Source of the DNA: a bacterium | Lineage (GTDB): Bacteria > Pseudomonadota > Alphaproteobacteria > Acetobacterales > Acetobacteraceae | DNA length: 55,087 nt | Reading direction: 5' to 3' | Assembly (NCBI GenBank): GCA_026224825.1 | Contig: JAMFRO010000024.1 | Location: 1-55,087 of the forward strand | Shown: in pieces, positions 9,295 to 17,152 of the stretch | Numbering within the stretch: position 1 is the stretch's first letter | How the letters are laid out: every line of letters begins with the position of its first letter | Translations under genes and position numbers: made by a program | Notes under the pieces: generated by a model | What the model was told of the DNA's origin: nothing | The model's database searches: none | What the model saw: the letters and a program-made list of their open reading frames with translations, nothing else

Positions 9295-11721
9295 TTAGAC
9301 GCCGGTCAATGCTTTTTCGTGTGAGTGGTGTTTCGCTGGCGGCGTTGACAAGGCGGTCTCGGACGACCGAAAAAACTCAGCTATTTCGTCCGCCGAAACC
9401 GGTTTACTGAACAAAAACCCTTGAATTTCGTCACAGGCATGATCGCGCAAAAAATCATCCTGTTCGATAGTTTCAACACCTTCTGCAACAATTGTCAGCC
9501 CGAGCGCCTTGCCCATGCTGATAATGGCCTGCGCGATCGCCTTATCCTCAGAGTTGTGTGGCAACTCACGAACGAAGGATCGATCGATCTTGATCGTGTC
9601 GATTGGAAAACGCTTCAGCGTGGACATCGATGAATAGCCGGTGCCAAAATCATCAATCGCCAAACGTACCCCGCGGCTCTGGATCGCATCCAGTATCTTG
9701 ATGGCCTGCTCGACATTGAGCATGACCATGCTCTCGGTAATTTCAATTTGCAGGAGTTTGGGGTCCATACCGCTGACGGCCAGGGCGGTATCGATATCGT
9801 GCAGCAAATTCTCGTCCGAAAATTGCCGCGGCGAGACATTGACGGCCATCGACATCGGCGGCAACCCAGCACGCTGCCAGGCCATATTCTGCGCGCAAGC
9901 TGTCTGCAAGACCCAGCGGCCGATCGGGACGATCAGGCCAGTTTCCTCGGCCAGCGGAATAAACTGCACGGGTGGCAACAAGCCCATCTCCGGATGGGCC
10001 CAGCGCAGCAGCGCCTCTACACCGGCGATTTTTCTGGTCGCAACGTCGAGCTTTGGTTGATAGTGTAGACAAAACTCCTGGCGCTCCAAGGCATGCCGGA
10101 GACCCGCTTCGATTGTCAGGCGGCCGATCGCCTGGGTCTTGATCTTGTGAGAGAAAAACCGGACAGCGTTTTTGCCTTCGGCCTTGGCGTGATACATCGC
10201 GATATCGGCATGCTTCATCAAGCTTTGCTCATCCGTGCCATCGTCCGGGAACATGGCGATGCCGATGCTGGCGGTGACGCGGCATTCTTGGCCGCTCAAT
10301 TCAATCGGTTTGCCGAGCACGGATAATAGATGGCGCGCCAACTCCGAGACATGGGTGCCTTCCGAGATTTCATTCAGCAGAACCATGAACTCATCGCCGC
10401 CGAGCCGCGCGACCACGTCGCTGGCGCGTACGCCAGCGCGCAACCGGGCGGCCATCTCGACCAGCAAGGTATCGCCAATCTCGTGGCCTAGGGAATCATT
10501 GATGACCTTGAACCGGTCAAGGTCGATGAACAGGACCGCGCATTGCCATTGGTAGCGTGCCGCGGTCTTGAGCGAAAAGCTCAGCAGCTGATTGAACATC
10601 GCCCGGTTCGGTAAATTAGTCAGGCTGTCATGCGTGGCGAGGTATCTGATTTGTTCCTCAGCTTTTTCTTTTTCCTCCGCACGATCAAAATTCTCCAGCG
10701 CAAAAGATAGATTGGCGGCAAGCCGTTCGAGCAATTCGACGAATTCCGGCGTAAAACGATTGCGCTCCGGAGATATGAATAGCAGCACGCCGACAGTTTT
10801 GCCGCGGTTGATCAGCGGCAATGCCGCGCCGGATCTTGTCGCGGTGTCCCCAATCGCATTTTGAAAAGTTCCCCGCTGGAACGCGGCGAGATAATCGTTG
10901 CTGATACACGGCTTGCCCGTGCGGAAGGCGGTTCCGGTCAACCCGCGGCCGGCGGGATGTGCCGCCGTGGTCGCCAGCCGGTCGTTCTGTTGCCGGCCGT
11001 CTGCAATCGATCCTGTATTGGTGACGATACGCAGGAAGTCACTACCAGGTTCTTCCAGGGCGATAACGACACCGGTAAACTTGTCGCCCTGCATCGCCGC
11101 TTCGCATACCAGCCGGAAGAGTTCTTCTCGCGTCTCGGCACGCAGGATTGCCTCGTTGCTGGTGCTCAGTGCTTTGACCAAGCGGGTCATGCGATCCTTT
11201 TCCGCTTCCCGTTCCAATCTATCTAGCGTAAATGCGACATTCCCTGCCAATCTCTCCATGGAGCTAATTATCTCACCAGTAATGGCACCCGGCTCGGCGC
11301 GAAAGAAGAGAAAGACGCCAATACTGGCGCCGTTGCAGATCAGGGGAATAGCGGCAGCAGCACCAATACCGGCGCAGATGCCGGCTTCGCGCCAAGTCCG
11401 GACCCGCTCGTCGGCCGAATACTCGTTGGCGATACAGGAATGGCCATCAAGAAATGCAGTGCTCGCAAGATCTTGCGGATCGGCCCTTGCCAGGATATCC
11501 AGCTGGCCGAACCCATCCATTTGTTGCCCGGTACCTGCGACATAGCGCAGGCGGTTGTCGGTCTCAGCGATCAGGATCGCGGCAGCGATCGACCTTCCTT
11601 CCTCGACGACCGCATCACAAACCCGTTGATAGAGCTCTTCCCGCGATTTGGCTCTCAGAATCGCTTCATCAGGAGTAGCTGTCACGGAAAATATGCTTTC
11701 TGCATTTATTTGCGTTTTCAT
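9295..11721 (-). CDS. GAF-GAF-GGDEF-EAL cyclic-di-GMP signalling protein
   Basis: 808 residues. The ATG at 11719-11721 has an AGGAA site nearby; the 823-residue reading adds an unlikely leader. Two GAF sensor domains (about 10-170 and 185-345) each start with a similar DEAILRAKSREEL or NEAILRAETREEL block, so they arose by duplication. The GGDEF domain carries GGDEF at about 441-445 and an RASD inhibition site at 432-435. The EAL domain has EALLRW (about 569), DDFGTGYSS (about 690) and EGVET (about 747). Both catalytic signatures look intact, so it could make and degrade c-di-GMP. There is no membrane segment, so it is a cytosolic sensor with unknown ligands. A PilZ gene lies 1.1 kb away. Confidence 0.93.
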   Translation of the reverse strand: MKTQINAESIFSVTATPDEAILRAKSREELYQRVCDAVVEEGRSIAAAILIAETDNRLRYVAGTGQQMDGFGQLDILARADPQDLASTAFLDGHSCIANEYSADERVRTWREAGICAGIGAAAAIPLICNGASIGVFLFFRAEPGAITGEIISSMERLAGNVAFTLDRLEREAEKDRMTRLVKALSTSNEAILRAETREELFRLVCEAAMQGDKFTGVVIALEEPGSDFLRIVTNTGSIADGRQQNDRLATTAAHPAGRGLTGTAFRTGKPCISNDYLAAFQRGTFQNAIGDTATRSGAALPLINRGKTVGVLLFISPERNRFTPEFVELLERLAANLSFALENFDRAEEKEKAEEQIRYLATHDSLTNLPNRAMFNQLLSFSLKTAARYQWQCAVLFIDLDRFKVINDSLGHEIGDTLLVEMAARLRAGVRASDVVARLGGDEFMVLLNEISEGTHVSELARHLLSVLGKPIELSGQECRVTASIGIAMFPDDGTDEQSLMKHADIAMYHAKAEGKNAVRFFSHKIKTQAIGRLTIEAGLRHALERQEFCLHYQPKLDVATRKIAGVEALLRWAHPEMGLLPPVQFIPLAEETGLIVPIGRWVLQTACAQNMAWQRAGLPPMSMAVNVSPRQFSDENLLHDIDTALAVSGMDPKLLQIEITESMVMLNVEQAIKILDAIQSRGVRLAIDDFGTGYSSMSTLKRFPIDTIKIDRSFVRELPHNSEDKAIAQAIISMGKALGLTIVAEGVETIEQDDFLRDHACDEIQGFLFSKPVSADEIAEFFRSSETALSTPPAKHHSHEKALTGV

Positions 11722-11861
11722 TGTGCTTCCTGAAATACTGGAGATCGCCCAAAATGCTCGGGGCAATATTCGGCTTCTACCGTAGATAGTAGGCTTGGTT
11801 CGGAGAATTCACAATGATTTATTCATGAGAATTATTATATGTACTCAAACTAACCGTCCTC

Positions 11862-11963
11862 GCGTTCGGTGTTTTGGACAATGCTCCACTTGAGGCAGCC
11901 CTGCTGAAGAAGGCCGATAACCTGATTGGCGATGAGGCGGGGGTTCTTGTCATTGATGAGACG
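11862..11963 (+). mobile_element. IS701-like (DDE_5) transposase fragment
   Basis: An open stretch reads LDNAPLEAALLKKAD then NLIGDEAGVLVIDET, which matches the first catalytic-Asp block of IS701-type transposases (usually VLVIDDT). Both ends are missing. It joins directly to an IS110 fragment, so it is a dead remnant. Confidence 0.55.
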
Positions 11964-11976
11964 ACCTCGCCCGCAT

Positions 11977-12066
11977 GGCGGACGCGCAAACCTCCGTCAG
12001 GCCATCTATATGCCGGCACTCGTCGCAACACGCTTCAACCCAGACTTCAAAGCCAAATATCAGGCC
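11977..12066 (+). mobile_element. IS110-family transposase fragment
   Basis: Thirty codons read GGRANLRQAIYMPALVA then TRFNPDFKAKYQA, the C-terminal (IS116/IS110/IS902) block of IS110 transposases. The frame differs from the preceding remnant and the rest of the element is absent. Confidence 0.75.
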
Positions 12067-12072
12067 ATGATC

Positions 12073-12420
12073 CCCCTTTCTCCCATCGCGATCGAAATCG
12101 TGCGCCGTATCGACGCCCCGCTCGATCTCGAGCGGCCCATCAACGGCAAAACGCCCGACGAACGCAGGGCTGTGTGCCAGATGCTAAGCAAGCCATTCGT
12201 GGAAGAGCTTCAGCTCTATATGCGCGAGCAGCGCGCCAAACTTGCCCGCGGTCATGATCTTGACAAGGCCATCGATTATATCATCAAGCGTTGGGACACC
12301 TTCACCCTGTTCCTGGATGACGGCCGCGTCTGCTTATCAAACAATACCGCCGAGCGAGCACTGCGCGGCATCGCATTGGGCAGAAAATCATGGATGTTCT
12401 GCGACTCTGACCGCGGTGGT
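12073..12420 (+). mobile_element. IS66-family transposase (TnpC) fragment
   Basis: About 116 codons resemble the C-terminal catalytic region of IS66 TnpC: INGKTPDERRAV, LSKPFVEEL, the KAIDYIIKRWD block, FLDDGRVCLSNNTAERALRG and GRKSWMF, ending at DRGG where similarity stops. The frame is fused in-phase to the IS110 fragment, giving an artificial longer ORF. No terminal repeats or TnpA/TnpB are seen, so it cannot move. Confidence 0.85.
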
Positions 12421-12547
12421 CATCTGTCAGCCCTCTCTCTATGTGTCGCGATCCGCGCCCGCTTGACGGCAAGGTCAAGAGTCAACTGTGTGGATGGGAG
12501 CTGCTAAGGCACTCATATCATGCTCCTTGTGTCTTGCGCGGACGGCG

Positions 12548-12808
12548 TCACAATGCGCTGTCCGCATAGCTGATACCAACGCCGTCCTCAGACTTTTTGT
12601 GGTTTTTTTCCGCTAGAAGTTGACGTGCGTATCCTAGCGGCAGGTGCTTCGTCCAAATTTCGCGGCCAAGAGCGCCAGCAAAAACGATCTCAACAGACGA
12701 AAACTGCTGTATGCATCCCTCCACTTTCAGTGAATCGTATGCATGCTTGCCGTACCCGAGTGCGACACCTGATATCCGATCAAACGAAATAAACGCAAAT
12801 GATCTCAA
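12548..12808 (-). CDS. Hypothetical protein downstream of the PilZ gene
   Basis: 86 residues starting MRSFAFISFDRISG from a TTG whose bases overlap the PilZ stop (TTGA), so it may be coupled to it. No family, signal or membrane segment is visible. The composition is ordinary for a globular protein. With a TTG start and no homology recognised, it could be a spurious frame, but strand and overlap favour a real cistron. Confidence 0.4.
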   Translation of the reverse strand: MRSFAFISFDRISGVALGYGKHAYDSLKVEGCIQQFSSVEIVFAGALGREIWTKHLPLGYARQLLAEKNHKKSEDGVGISYADSAL

Positions 12809-13170
12809 TGGGGCAACTCCACGAAACGCTTCGCTTTGGCGGGAGGAGCCGGTTCCGCTGCGTCGAAAATAAACTCAAGACCAATTACGAGTCCGCTAGT
12901 CCAGCGCCGCTGGGCGTGGCAGAAAACTTCGCCAAATTCTATGGAAAAGAACTCTGGCATAGGATCGAGAATCTCAGAGATTTCGACGCGGGCGCCTAAT
13001 TCTGACACATCGAGGACCTGACAGTAAATTATACCAGGCACCACGCCACTGTAACCTAACCTGCCTGCCTGTGACGTCTGAACACGCTCTGTGCGCCGCA
13101 TGTCTGCCCAGCGCGCTGCAGTCAGTGAAACATTATCTAAAGATAGTGAATTTTTATAGAGTAAGTTCAT
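12805..13170 (-). CDS. PilZ-domain protein (putative c-di-GMP receptor)
   Basis: 121 residues. The RRTER motif at 25-29 and the D-x-S-x-x-G motif (DVSELG, 54-59) are the two c-di-GMP contact motifs of PilZ domains, followed by beta strands ending in GLVIGLEFIFD. Such proteins bind c-di-GMP and act on a partner. The target is not evident here. The neighbour at 9.3-11.7 kb can make and degrade c-di-GMP, so a local circuit is possible; that link is inference. The C-terminal tail is Pro/Lys-rich. Confidence 0.75.
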   Translation of the reverse strand: MNLLYKNSLSLDNVSLTAARWADMRRTERVQTSQAGRLGYSGVVPGIIYCQVLDVSELGARVEISEILDPMPEFFSIEFGEVFCHAQRRWTSGLVIGLEFIFDAAEPAPPAKAKRFVELPH

Positions 13171-13322
13171 TCTGAGGCTCCACGGCCATCGTTCGCAAAT
13201 TTACCAAGGCGTTTGGATTAATAACATCACAGGCACTTTATCACTGAACACCACATGAGAGTTGATCAAAATCAATTGAGCCCCTCGGGGCTGCAAGGTG
13301 GAATTCGCATAGCCCCACCCAA

Positions 13323-13352
13323 ATAAAAAATGGCCCCGGATTGCTCCGGGGC
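13323..13352 (-). terminator. Intrinsic terminator, minus strand
   Basis: GCCCCGGA and TCCGGGGC form an 8-bp stem with a 4-base loop, followed on the minus strand by ATTTTTTATTT. No supported minus-strand gene lies just upstream of it, so the transcript it ends is unknown. The surrounding 13171-13550 otherwise shows no gene. Confidence 0.6.
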
Positions 13353-13550
13353 TAGGTAAGCGAGTTTAGGGAATAGATTATCTTAGGTTGCATTGTATGG
13401 ATTCGTCAAGGCGGGTTGGCTGTCCGGCGGCATTCGGCTTTTGGACTCACGCGACGGCAAACATTGCTGCTGACGAAAACCACACGGGCGTATGTGGCGG
13501 GGCTGCCGCAGGTGACGACACATACGAGAGGCGGAACATGAAAGCCTCGC

Positions 13551-13898
13551 GTGGTTGGCAGACCTAGCCGGACGGAGTTATTCGTATCTCGGGGCTTCAC
13601 AATTGATACGAAACGACGTCAAATTACGGTGTGGGCGTTATTGGGGAGAGCAACATTGGAAACGGATATTGCTCTACGCTTGGAGCTTGCGACATTATGG
13701 TCAGAACTTGACCGCGCCAAGCGGAGATCAAATATCGCGATCGGCTTCTCCTCGGTCGCCTTCATAGTCGCAGATATCTATTGGCTCCATGCGCCGCTTG
13801 AATTAGGAAATGGCACCTCTACGCCTACCGCCTCAGTCCAAAATGCAGTCAGCCCCAAGCGAAATGTTGCCGTTGGTACTCTAACTATCAGAGAGTAG
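13551..13898 (+). CDS. Small hypothetical protein with one membrane segment
   Basis: 115 residues from a GTG; an internal GTG at 13629 is another possible start. The C-terminal half looks real: a charged helical stretch (LRLELATLWSELDRAKRRS) precedes a single hydrophobic segment (IAIGFSSVAFIVADIYWL) and a short periplasmic tail. It sits just upstream of a ParA-like gene, as small transfer proteins often do. I do not recognise a family. Confidence 0.4.
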   Translation: MVGRPSRTELFVSRGFTIDTKRRQITVWALLGRATLETDIALRLELATLWSELDRAKRRSNIAIGFSSVAFIVADIYWLHAPLELGNGTSTPTASVQNAVSPKRNVAVGTLTIRE

Positions 13899-13983
13899 TT
13901 GATCACAGGAGACAATGGCAACTCTGTGGGTAAATTAGGCGGCTCAGGACTTTCTCTAAACCAACCGGGCGCCTCTGTTTCAT

Positions 13984-14787
13984 TTGCGCCTCCCGAAACC
14001 GGCCGACACGGCCGTACAGACCACACGGCCGGAGCCCGAACCAGCCATCCAGAAGGGCGTCGACCTCACGGGCAGAATCAAAATCGTATTCGCCGCCGGC
14101 CGCGGCAAAACCGGCAAAACAACTTTGCTGCGCTGGATCACGGAGATGTCGATCCTCAACGGCGGCACGCCGATCTTGGCCGACGTCGATCCCAGCAACG
14201 CCGCCTTCTCCCGCTATTTCGCCGATGTCGCGCGCCCGGACACAGACTCCCCCGCCGGTGTCGTCACCTGGCTTCAGGATTTGATCGAGCATTGCATCAT
14301 CGAGCAACAATCCGCCGTCATCGACCTCGGCGGCGGCGACACGACCCTGCGCTCCCTAGCCACTGAAATGCCCGGCCTGGCCGAACACATCGAGGCCTCT
14401 GGCTTGTCGCCCGTCATGTTCCACCTCGTCGGCACCCAACCAGAGGATTTGGAACCCGCTCTTACCCTGAGTGCGCGCGGCTTCACGCCCAAAGCGCAGG
14501 CCCTCGTCTTCAATGAATTCTCCATCGACCCCGGCTTGACCCGGGACCGGGCCTTCGGCCGCGTCGTGGGAACGCCCTCCTACGGCGCCCTAGTCAAAGC
14601 CAGCTTGCTGTTGTGGATGCCGCGGCTTGCCTCAGCTGATGCCGTGGAATCCCGGCAATGCACCTATCTGGCCGCCCGGGACGGCGACGTCGACCCGCCG
14701 CTGGGGATATTCGAGGCCGCGCGGGTGCGTGCGTGGCTGAACGCCATGAATCAGCGCTTCACAGGTGTCAGCTCGTGGATACCATAA
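13984..14787 (+). CDS. ParA/MinD-like ATPase from a plasmid or transfer region, 5' end decayed
   Basis: 267 residues from a TTG. The P-loop reads GRGKTGKTT, and the second-Asp block reads ILADVDPSNAAF, as in ParA/TraL-type ATPases. The lysine that normally opens the deviant Walker A motif is arginine. An ATG at 13915-13917 with a perfect AGGAGA site lies in the same frame, but TAG (13936-13938) and TAA (13957-13959) interrupt the frame between it and the TTG. The original N-terminus therefore seems lost, and expression would rely on the weak TTG. ParA-like proteins in such settings serve partition or conjugative transfer. It overlaps the next gene. Confidence 0.65.
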   Translation: MRLPKPADTAVQTTRPEPEPAIQKGVDLTGRIKIVFAAGRGKTGKTTLLRWITEMSILNGGTPILADVDPSNAAFSRYFADVARPDTDSPAGVVTWLQDLIEHCIIEQQSAVIDLGGGDTTLRSLATEMPGLAEHIEASGLSPVMFHLVGTQPEDLEPALTLSARGFTPKAQALVFNEFSIDPGLTRDRAFGRVVGTPSYGALVKASLLLWMPRLASADAVESRQCTYLAARDGDVDPPLGIFEAARVRAWLNAMNQRFTGVSSWIP

Positions 14788-15422
14788 CATCCCCTTCGCG
14801 ACGGGACGTCCTGCACCAGCGGGTCGAAGAGGCATGCGCGGCCTTGCATAAAGCGGCCAGCACCGCAGCCATCAAGAATGACCCTCTTTGTCAGCACCTG
14901 CAGGCGCTCGCCCTCTCTGTCGGCGCGCATTATGACATCTATTGTGCCACGGAGGATACCCAGTCGACGCTCGCGCGTGGCCTCAAGGCGCAGGCCGACA
15001 CTGCCACAAAAGGCGTGCTTGACGTCGTCCGCATATCCCTGACCAGCATGACAGCGGAGCTCGGCCCTCAGCTACTTAAGGCCGCTCTACCCTCCATGCA
15101 GTCTGCATTGCGCTTCATAAAATACCGAACCATCAACTGGACGCTGCTCGCGGTGGCGGCCCTCATTGTGGTCAGCGGCATGTTTTCCTATGCGGCCGGC
15201 TTAAACCATGGGCGTTACGAGGGAGAGGTAACCGACCAGTCCATCCGCACCGCGATGGCCGCCGGACCGGATGCGGCCGGGGATTGGGCCCTGCTCATGG
15301 CCAACAACGATCCAACACGTGCCATTGCGAGCTGCCGGAAAAACATCACCACCGACGCAGAAGGCCGCCGCTACTGCGATATGCCGGTCTGGCTTGACCC
15401 ACCGGCATCACCAGCACCGTAG
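14775..15422 (+). CDS. Membrane-anchored partner of the ParA-like ATPase (hypothetical)
   Basis: 215 residues from a GTG overlapping the ParA-like stop by 13 bases, with AGGTG upstream; longer readings lie inside the ATPase gene. The first 125 residues are helical and soluble, followed by one strong membrane segment (WTLLAVAALIVVSGMFSYAA, about 130-150) and a 60-residue tail with two cysteines (IASCRKN, RRYCDMP). The gene pair and topology fit a plasmid/ICE transfer or partition accessory, but I cannot assign a named family. Confidence 0.65.
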   Translation: MDTITSPSRRDVLHQRVEEACAALHKAASTAAIKNDPLCQHLQALALSVGAHYDIYCATEDTQSTLARGLKAQADTATKGVLDVVRISLTSMTAELGPQLLKAALPSMQSALRFIKYRTINWTLLAVAALIVVSGMFSYAAGLNHGRYEGEVTDQSIRTAMAAGPDAAGDWALLMANNDPTRAIASCRKNITTDAEGRRYCDMPVWLDPPASPAP

Positions 15423-15462
15423 CCCTATATATAGTCGCGACTTGCTTGACGGCGCGACCGCC

Positions 15463-15489
15463 TATATATGACTATAGTAGTCATATATA
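15463..15489. promoter_or_regulatory. Operator-like perfect palindrome upstream of the Phd-type antitoxin
   Basis: Two 12-base arms (TATATATGACTA and its exact complement) flank a TAG spacer. The site ends 15 bases before the antitoxin ATG. Phd/YefM antitoxins bind such palindromes to repress their own operon. A related half-site lies at 15425-15435. A TTGACG box at 15446-15451 could be the -35 element. Confidence 0.7.
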
Positions 15490-15503
15490 TCAGGAGTGAC
15501 GAA

Positions 15504-15746
15504 ATGCGCGAGATTCAGCTCCGTGACGCCAAAGCCAGCCTGTCGGCGGTCGTTGACGACGCCGTCCGCGGCGAGCCTGCGATCATTACCCGGCATGGGA
15601 AACGTGCAGCCGTTGTTGTGAGCTTCGAAGAATGGGAGCGGCTTTCCCATGTGCCGTCATTCGGCCAGCTGTTGATGGCAGCGCCGCTTGTGCCGGTTGA
15701 CCTGCCAGAGCGCAGCCGCAGCCCTCTTCGCCAAGCCGATTTCTGA
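15504..15746 (+). CDS. Phd/YefM-family antitoxin
   Basis: 80 residues. The ATG at 15504 follows AGGAG by 7 bases; the upstream in-frame start lies inside the operator. The fold signature is clear: MREIQLRDAKASLSAVVDDA, then the strand block GEPAIITRHGKRAAVVVSFEEWERL. The variable C-terminal tail should bind and block the toxin. It is followed after 3 bases by a PIN-domain toxin. The family's N-terminal domain binds DNA, consistent with the palindrome upstream. Confidence 0.92.
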   Translation: MREIQLRDAKASLSAVVDDAVRGEPAIITRHGKRAAVVVSFEEWERLSHVPSFGQLLMAAPLVPVDLPERSRSPLRQADF

Positions 15747-15749
15747 ACC

Positions 15750-16187
15750 TTGTACCTCGTCGATACCAATGTCATCTCGGCAGGCGCGCCATCGCGCGTC
15801 CCATCCGGCGAGCTGATCACATGGATGGATGCGCATTCCGACGCGCTGTTCCTGTCGGTCGTAACCATCGCGGAAATCGAGGACGGCATCGCCAAGTCGA
15901 AACGCGAGGGCGCAACCCGCAAAGCCCGCGATCTGATGGCCTGGCTGGATACGCTGCTGCATCTCTATACCGCCCGTATCCTGACCTTCGATTTGGCGAC
16001 GGCGCGCATCGCGGGCACGCTGTCGGACCTTGCGCGCGGACAAGGTCAGGCGCCAGGCTTTGCAGACGTCATGATCGCGGCGACGGCCCAACGCCATGGC
16101 CTGGTAATCCTGACGCGCAATCTCCGGCATTTTGAGCCACTAGGCGTCAAAATGCATGACCCCTTCTCGGCGTTGCCGCCGGAGTGA
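15750..16187 (+). CDS. VapC/FitB-type PIN-domain toxin (ribonuclease)
   Basis: 145 residues from a TTG three bases after the antitoxin stop. The PIN acidic residues are present: D5 in YLVDTNVIS, E in AEIEDGI (about residue 44), and the later D pair region (GFADVMIAATA, then LTRNLRHF). Such enzymes cleave RNA when the antitoxin is degraded. The module looks complete. The combination of a Phd-type antitoxin and a PIN toxin is a common plasmid and island stabiliser. Confidence 0.92.
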   Translation: MYLVDTNVISAGAPSRVPSGELITWMDAHSDALFLSVVTIAEIEDGIAKSKREGATRKARDLMAWLDTLLHLYTARILTFDLATARIAGTLSDLARGQGQAPGFADVMIAATAQRHGLVILTRNLRHFEPLGVKMHDPFSALPPE

Positions 16188-16261
16188 AGGCTGGCGCGAG
16201 ATGCGTGAGCCCTGGTTCCCCTCAGCTTCCGCGATACGCGTAATTGCCAATGCACGAGATG

Positions 16262-16289
16262 AACCGGCCCCGCAGGTGCGAGGCCGGTT
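16262..16289. terminator. Strong hairpin after the DUF736 remnant
   Basis: AACCGGCC pairs with GGCCGGTT, and CGCA with TGCG inside it. It lies 9 bases beyond the DUF736 stop on the minus strand. There is no T-run, so termination is not certain. Confidence 0.4.
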
Positions 16290-16297
16290 CGGGATGG

Positions 16298-16543
16298 TTA
16301 GGTCGCCGGGTTCCAGATGATGACCTTCTTGGTCGGATCCTCGCCGTGCGCCGGGGCGACGTTGCCGTAGATGGTTCCGAACTCGGGTGCCGAGAGCGAG
16401 ACGGAGATGTATTCTTCCCCACTGCTCTTCGAGGTCCGGTTCCAGCCCGCCCCCAGCTCGAAGCCGTTCTTGCGGCTGACGATGCGATAATCGGGCTCGT
16501 TGTCTTTCGCCTTTTCGTGGTGCCGCTCGGCCGCTTTCGATCC
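16298..16543 (-). pseudogene. 5'-truncated DUF736 family gene
   Basis: The minus strand encodes the C-terminal two thirds of a DUF736 protein: PDYRIVSRKNGFELGAGWN, then EEYISVSLSAPEFG, ending IIWNPAT. An in-frame TGA (16544-16546) closes the frame upstream and no start codon exists, so the N-terminal strand region is lost. DUF736 genes are typical of conjugative plasmids and integrative elements in alphaproteobacteria, so this is a relic of the element that brought the ParA-like and toxin genes. Confidence 0.7.
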
Positions 16544-16546
16544 TCA

Positions 16547-17096
16547 GCCAACCAGCGCAAAACATCGCGGGCCGGATTTTGGCACAGCTTCAGATAATTT
16601 TCAGCAATTTCCCGCGCCATGTTGAAGGCAGGCGCTTTGTCGCCGCTACCCGGCCTATGCTGCCGACATTATGGGGGAGACGCAATCTGCCGTCACTGCA
16701 CTGCAAACCGATGACCTCTATCGGCAACGCTATAATGATTTCATGACCGCGATGGTATACGGAGACCGGCCAGAATTCCATATTGCTTTAACAACCGTTG
16801 TAGCGCTGGCAAAGACAATGTTTGAAAAAATCGGACATTCAGGCGTATCCTGACAATCTAAAGCGCACAGCCACGGGTTTAGCAGGGTTTTGTACCCGAT
16901 GGTGCGTTGCGGCTATTTTCCGCAAAAGGAGGAGGGACAACAGACTCCCGCGTTCGGTCGCAGCTCAGGGAAGACTCTCCCTATAATAGTCGGCCGAGCG
17001 TCCAACTGGCCAATCGTCCAACAAAGAAAAGCAAGGATAGAATCGGCGAACTCGCCGGAGTCATTTTGAGTGATTGGCGTCCGCGCGCGGCCGTAA
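16547..17096. other. Non-coding stretch between the DUF736 relic and the second integrase
   Basis: A 60-codon forward frame at 16671-16853 and a minus frame ending into the DUF736 relic (start 16620) have no ribosome sites and no recognised families. Nothing else is supported. Confidence 0.35.
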
Positions 17097-17103
17097 AAAA
17101 GCC

Positions 17104-17127
17104 AAAAAACCAGGGCCTTCAGGCCCT
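17104..17127 (-). terminator. Intrinsic terminator of the second integrase
   Basis: AGGGCC and GGCCCT pair around a short TGAA loop. On the minus strand the stem is followed by TGGTTTTTTGG. It lies about 26 bases past the integrase stop. Confidence 0.75.
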
Positions 17128-17152
17128 AAAAAAATCACCCCGCTGCCGCGCT

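Noticed and set aside
13899..14366. 155-codon forward ORF overlapping the ParA-like gene
   Set aside because: Its Arg/His-rich translation is a shifted frame of the ATPase, which has clear P-loop motifs.
16140..16565. 141-codon minus-strand ORF over the DUF736 relic
   Set aside because: The translation is Arg-rich shadow; the DUF736 similarity is in another frame.
16671..16853. 60-codon forward ORF
   Set aside because: No ribosome site, no recognisable family and no supporting context.
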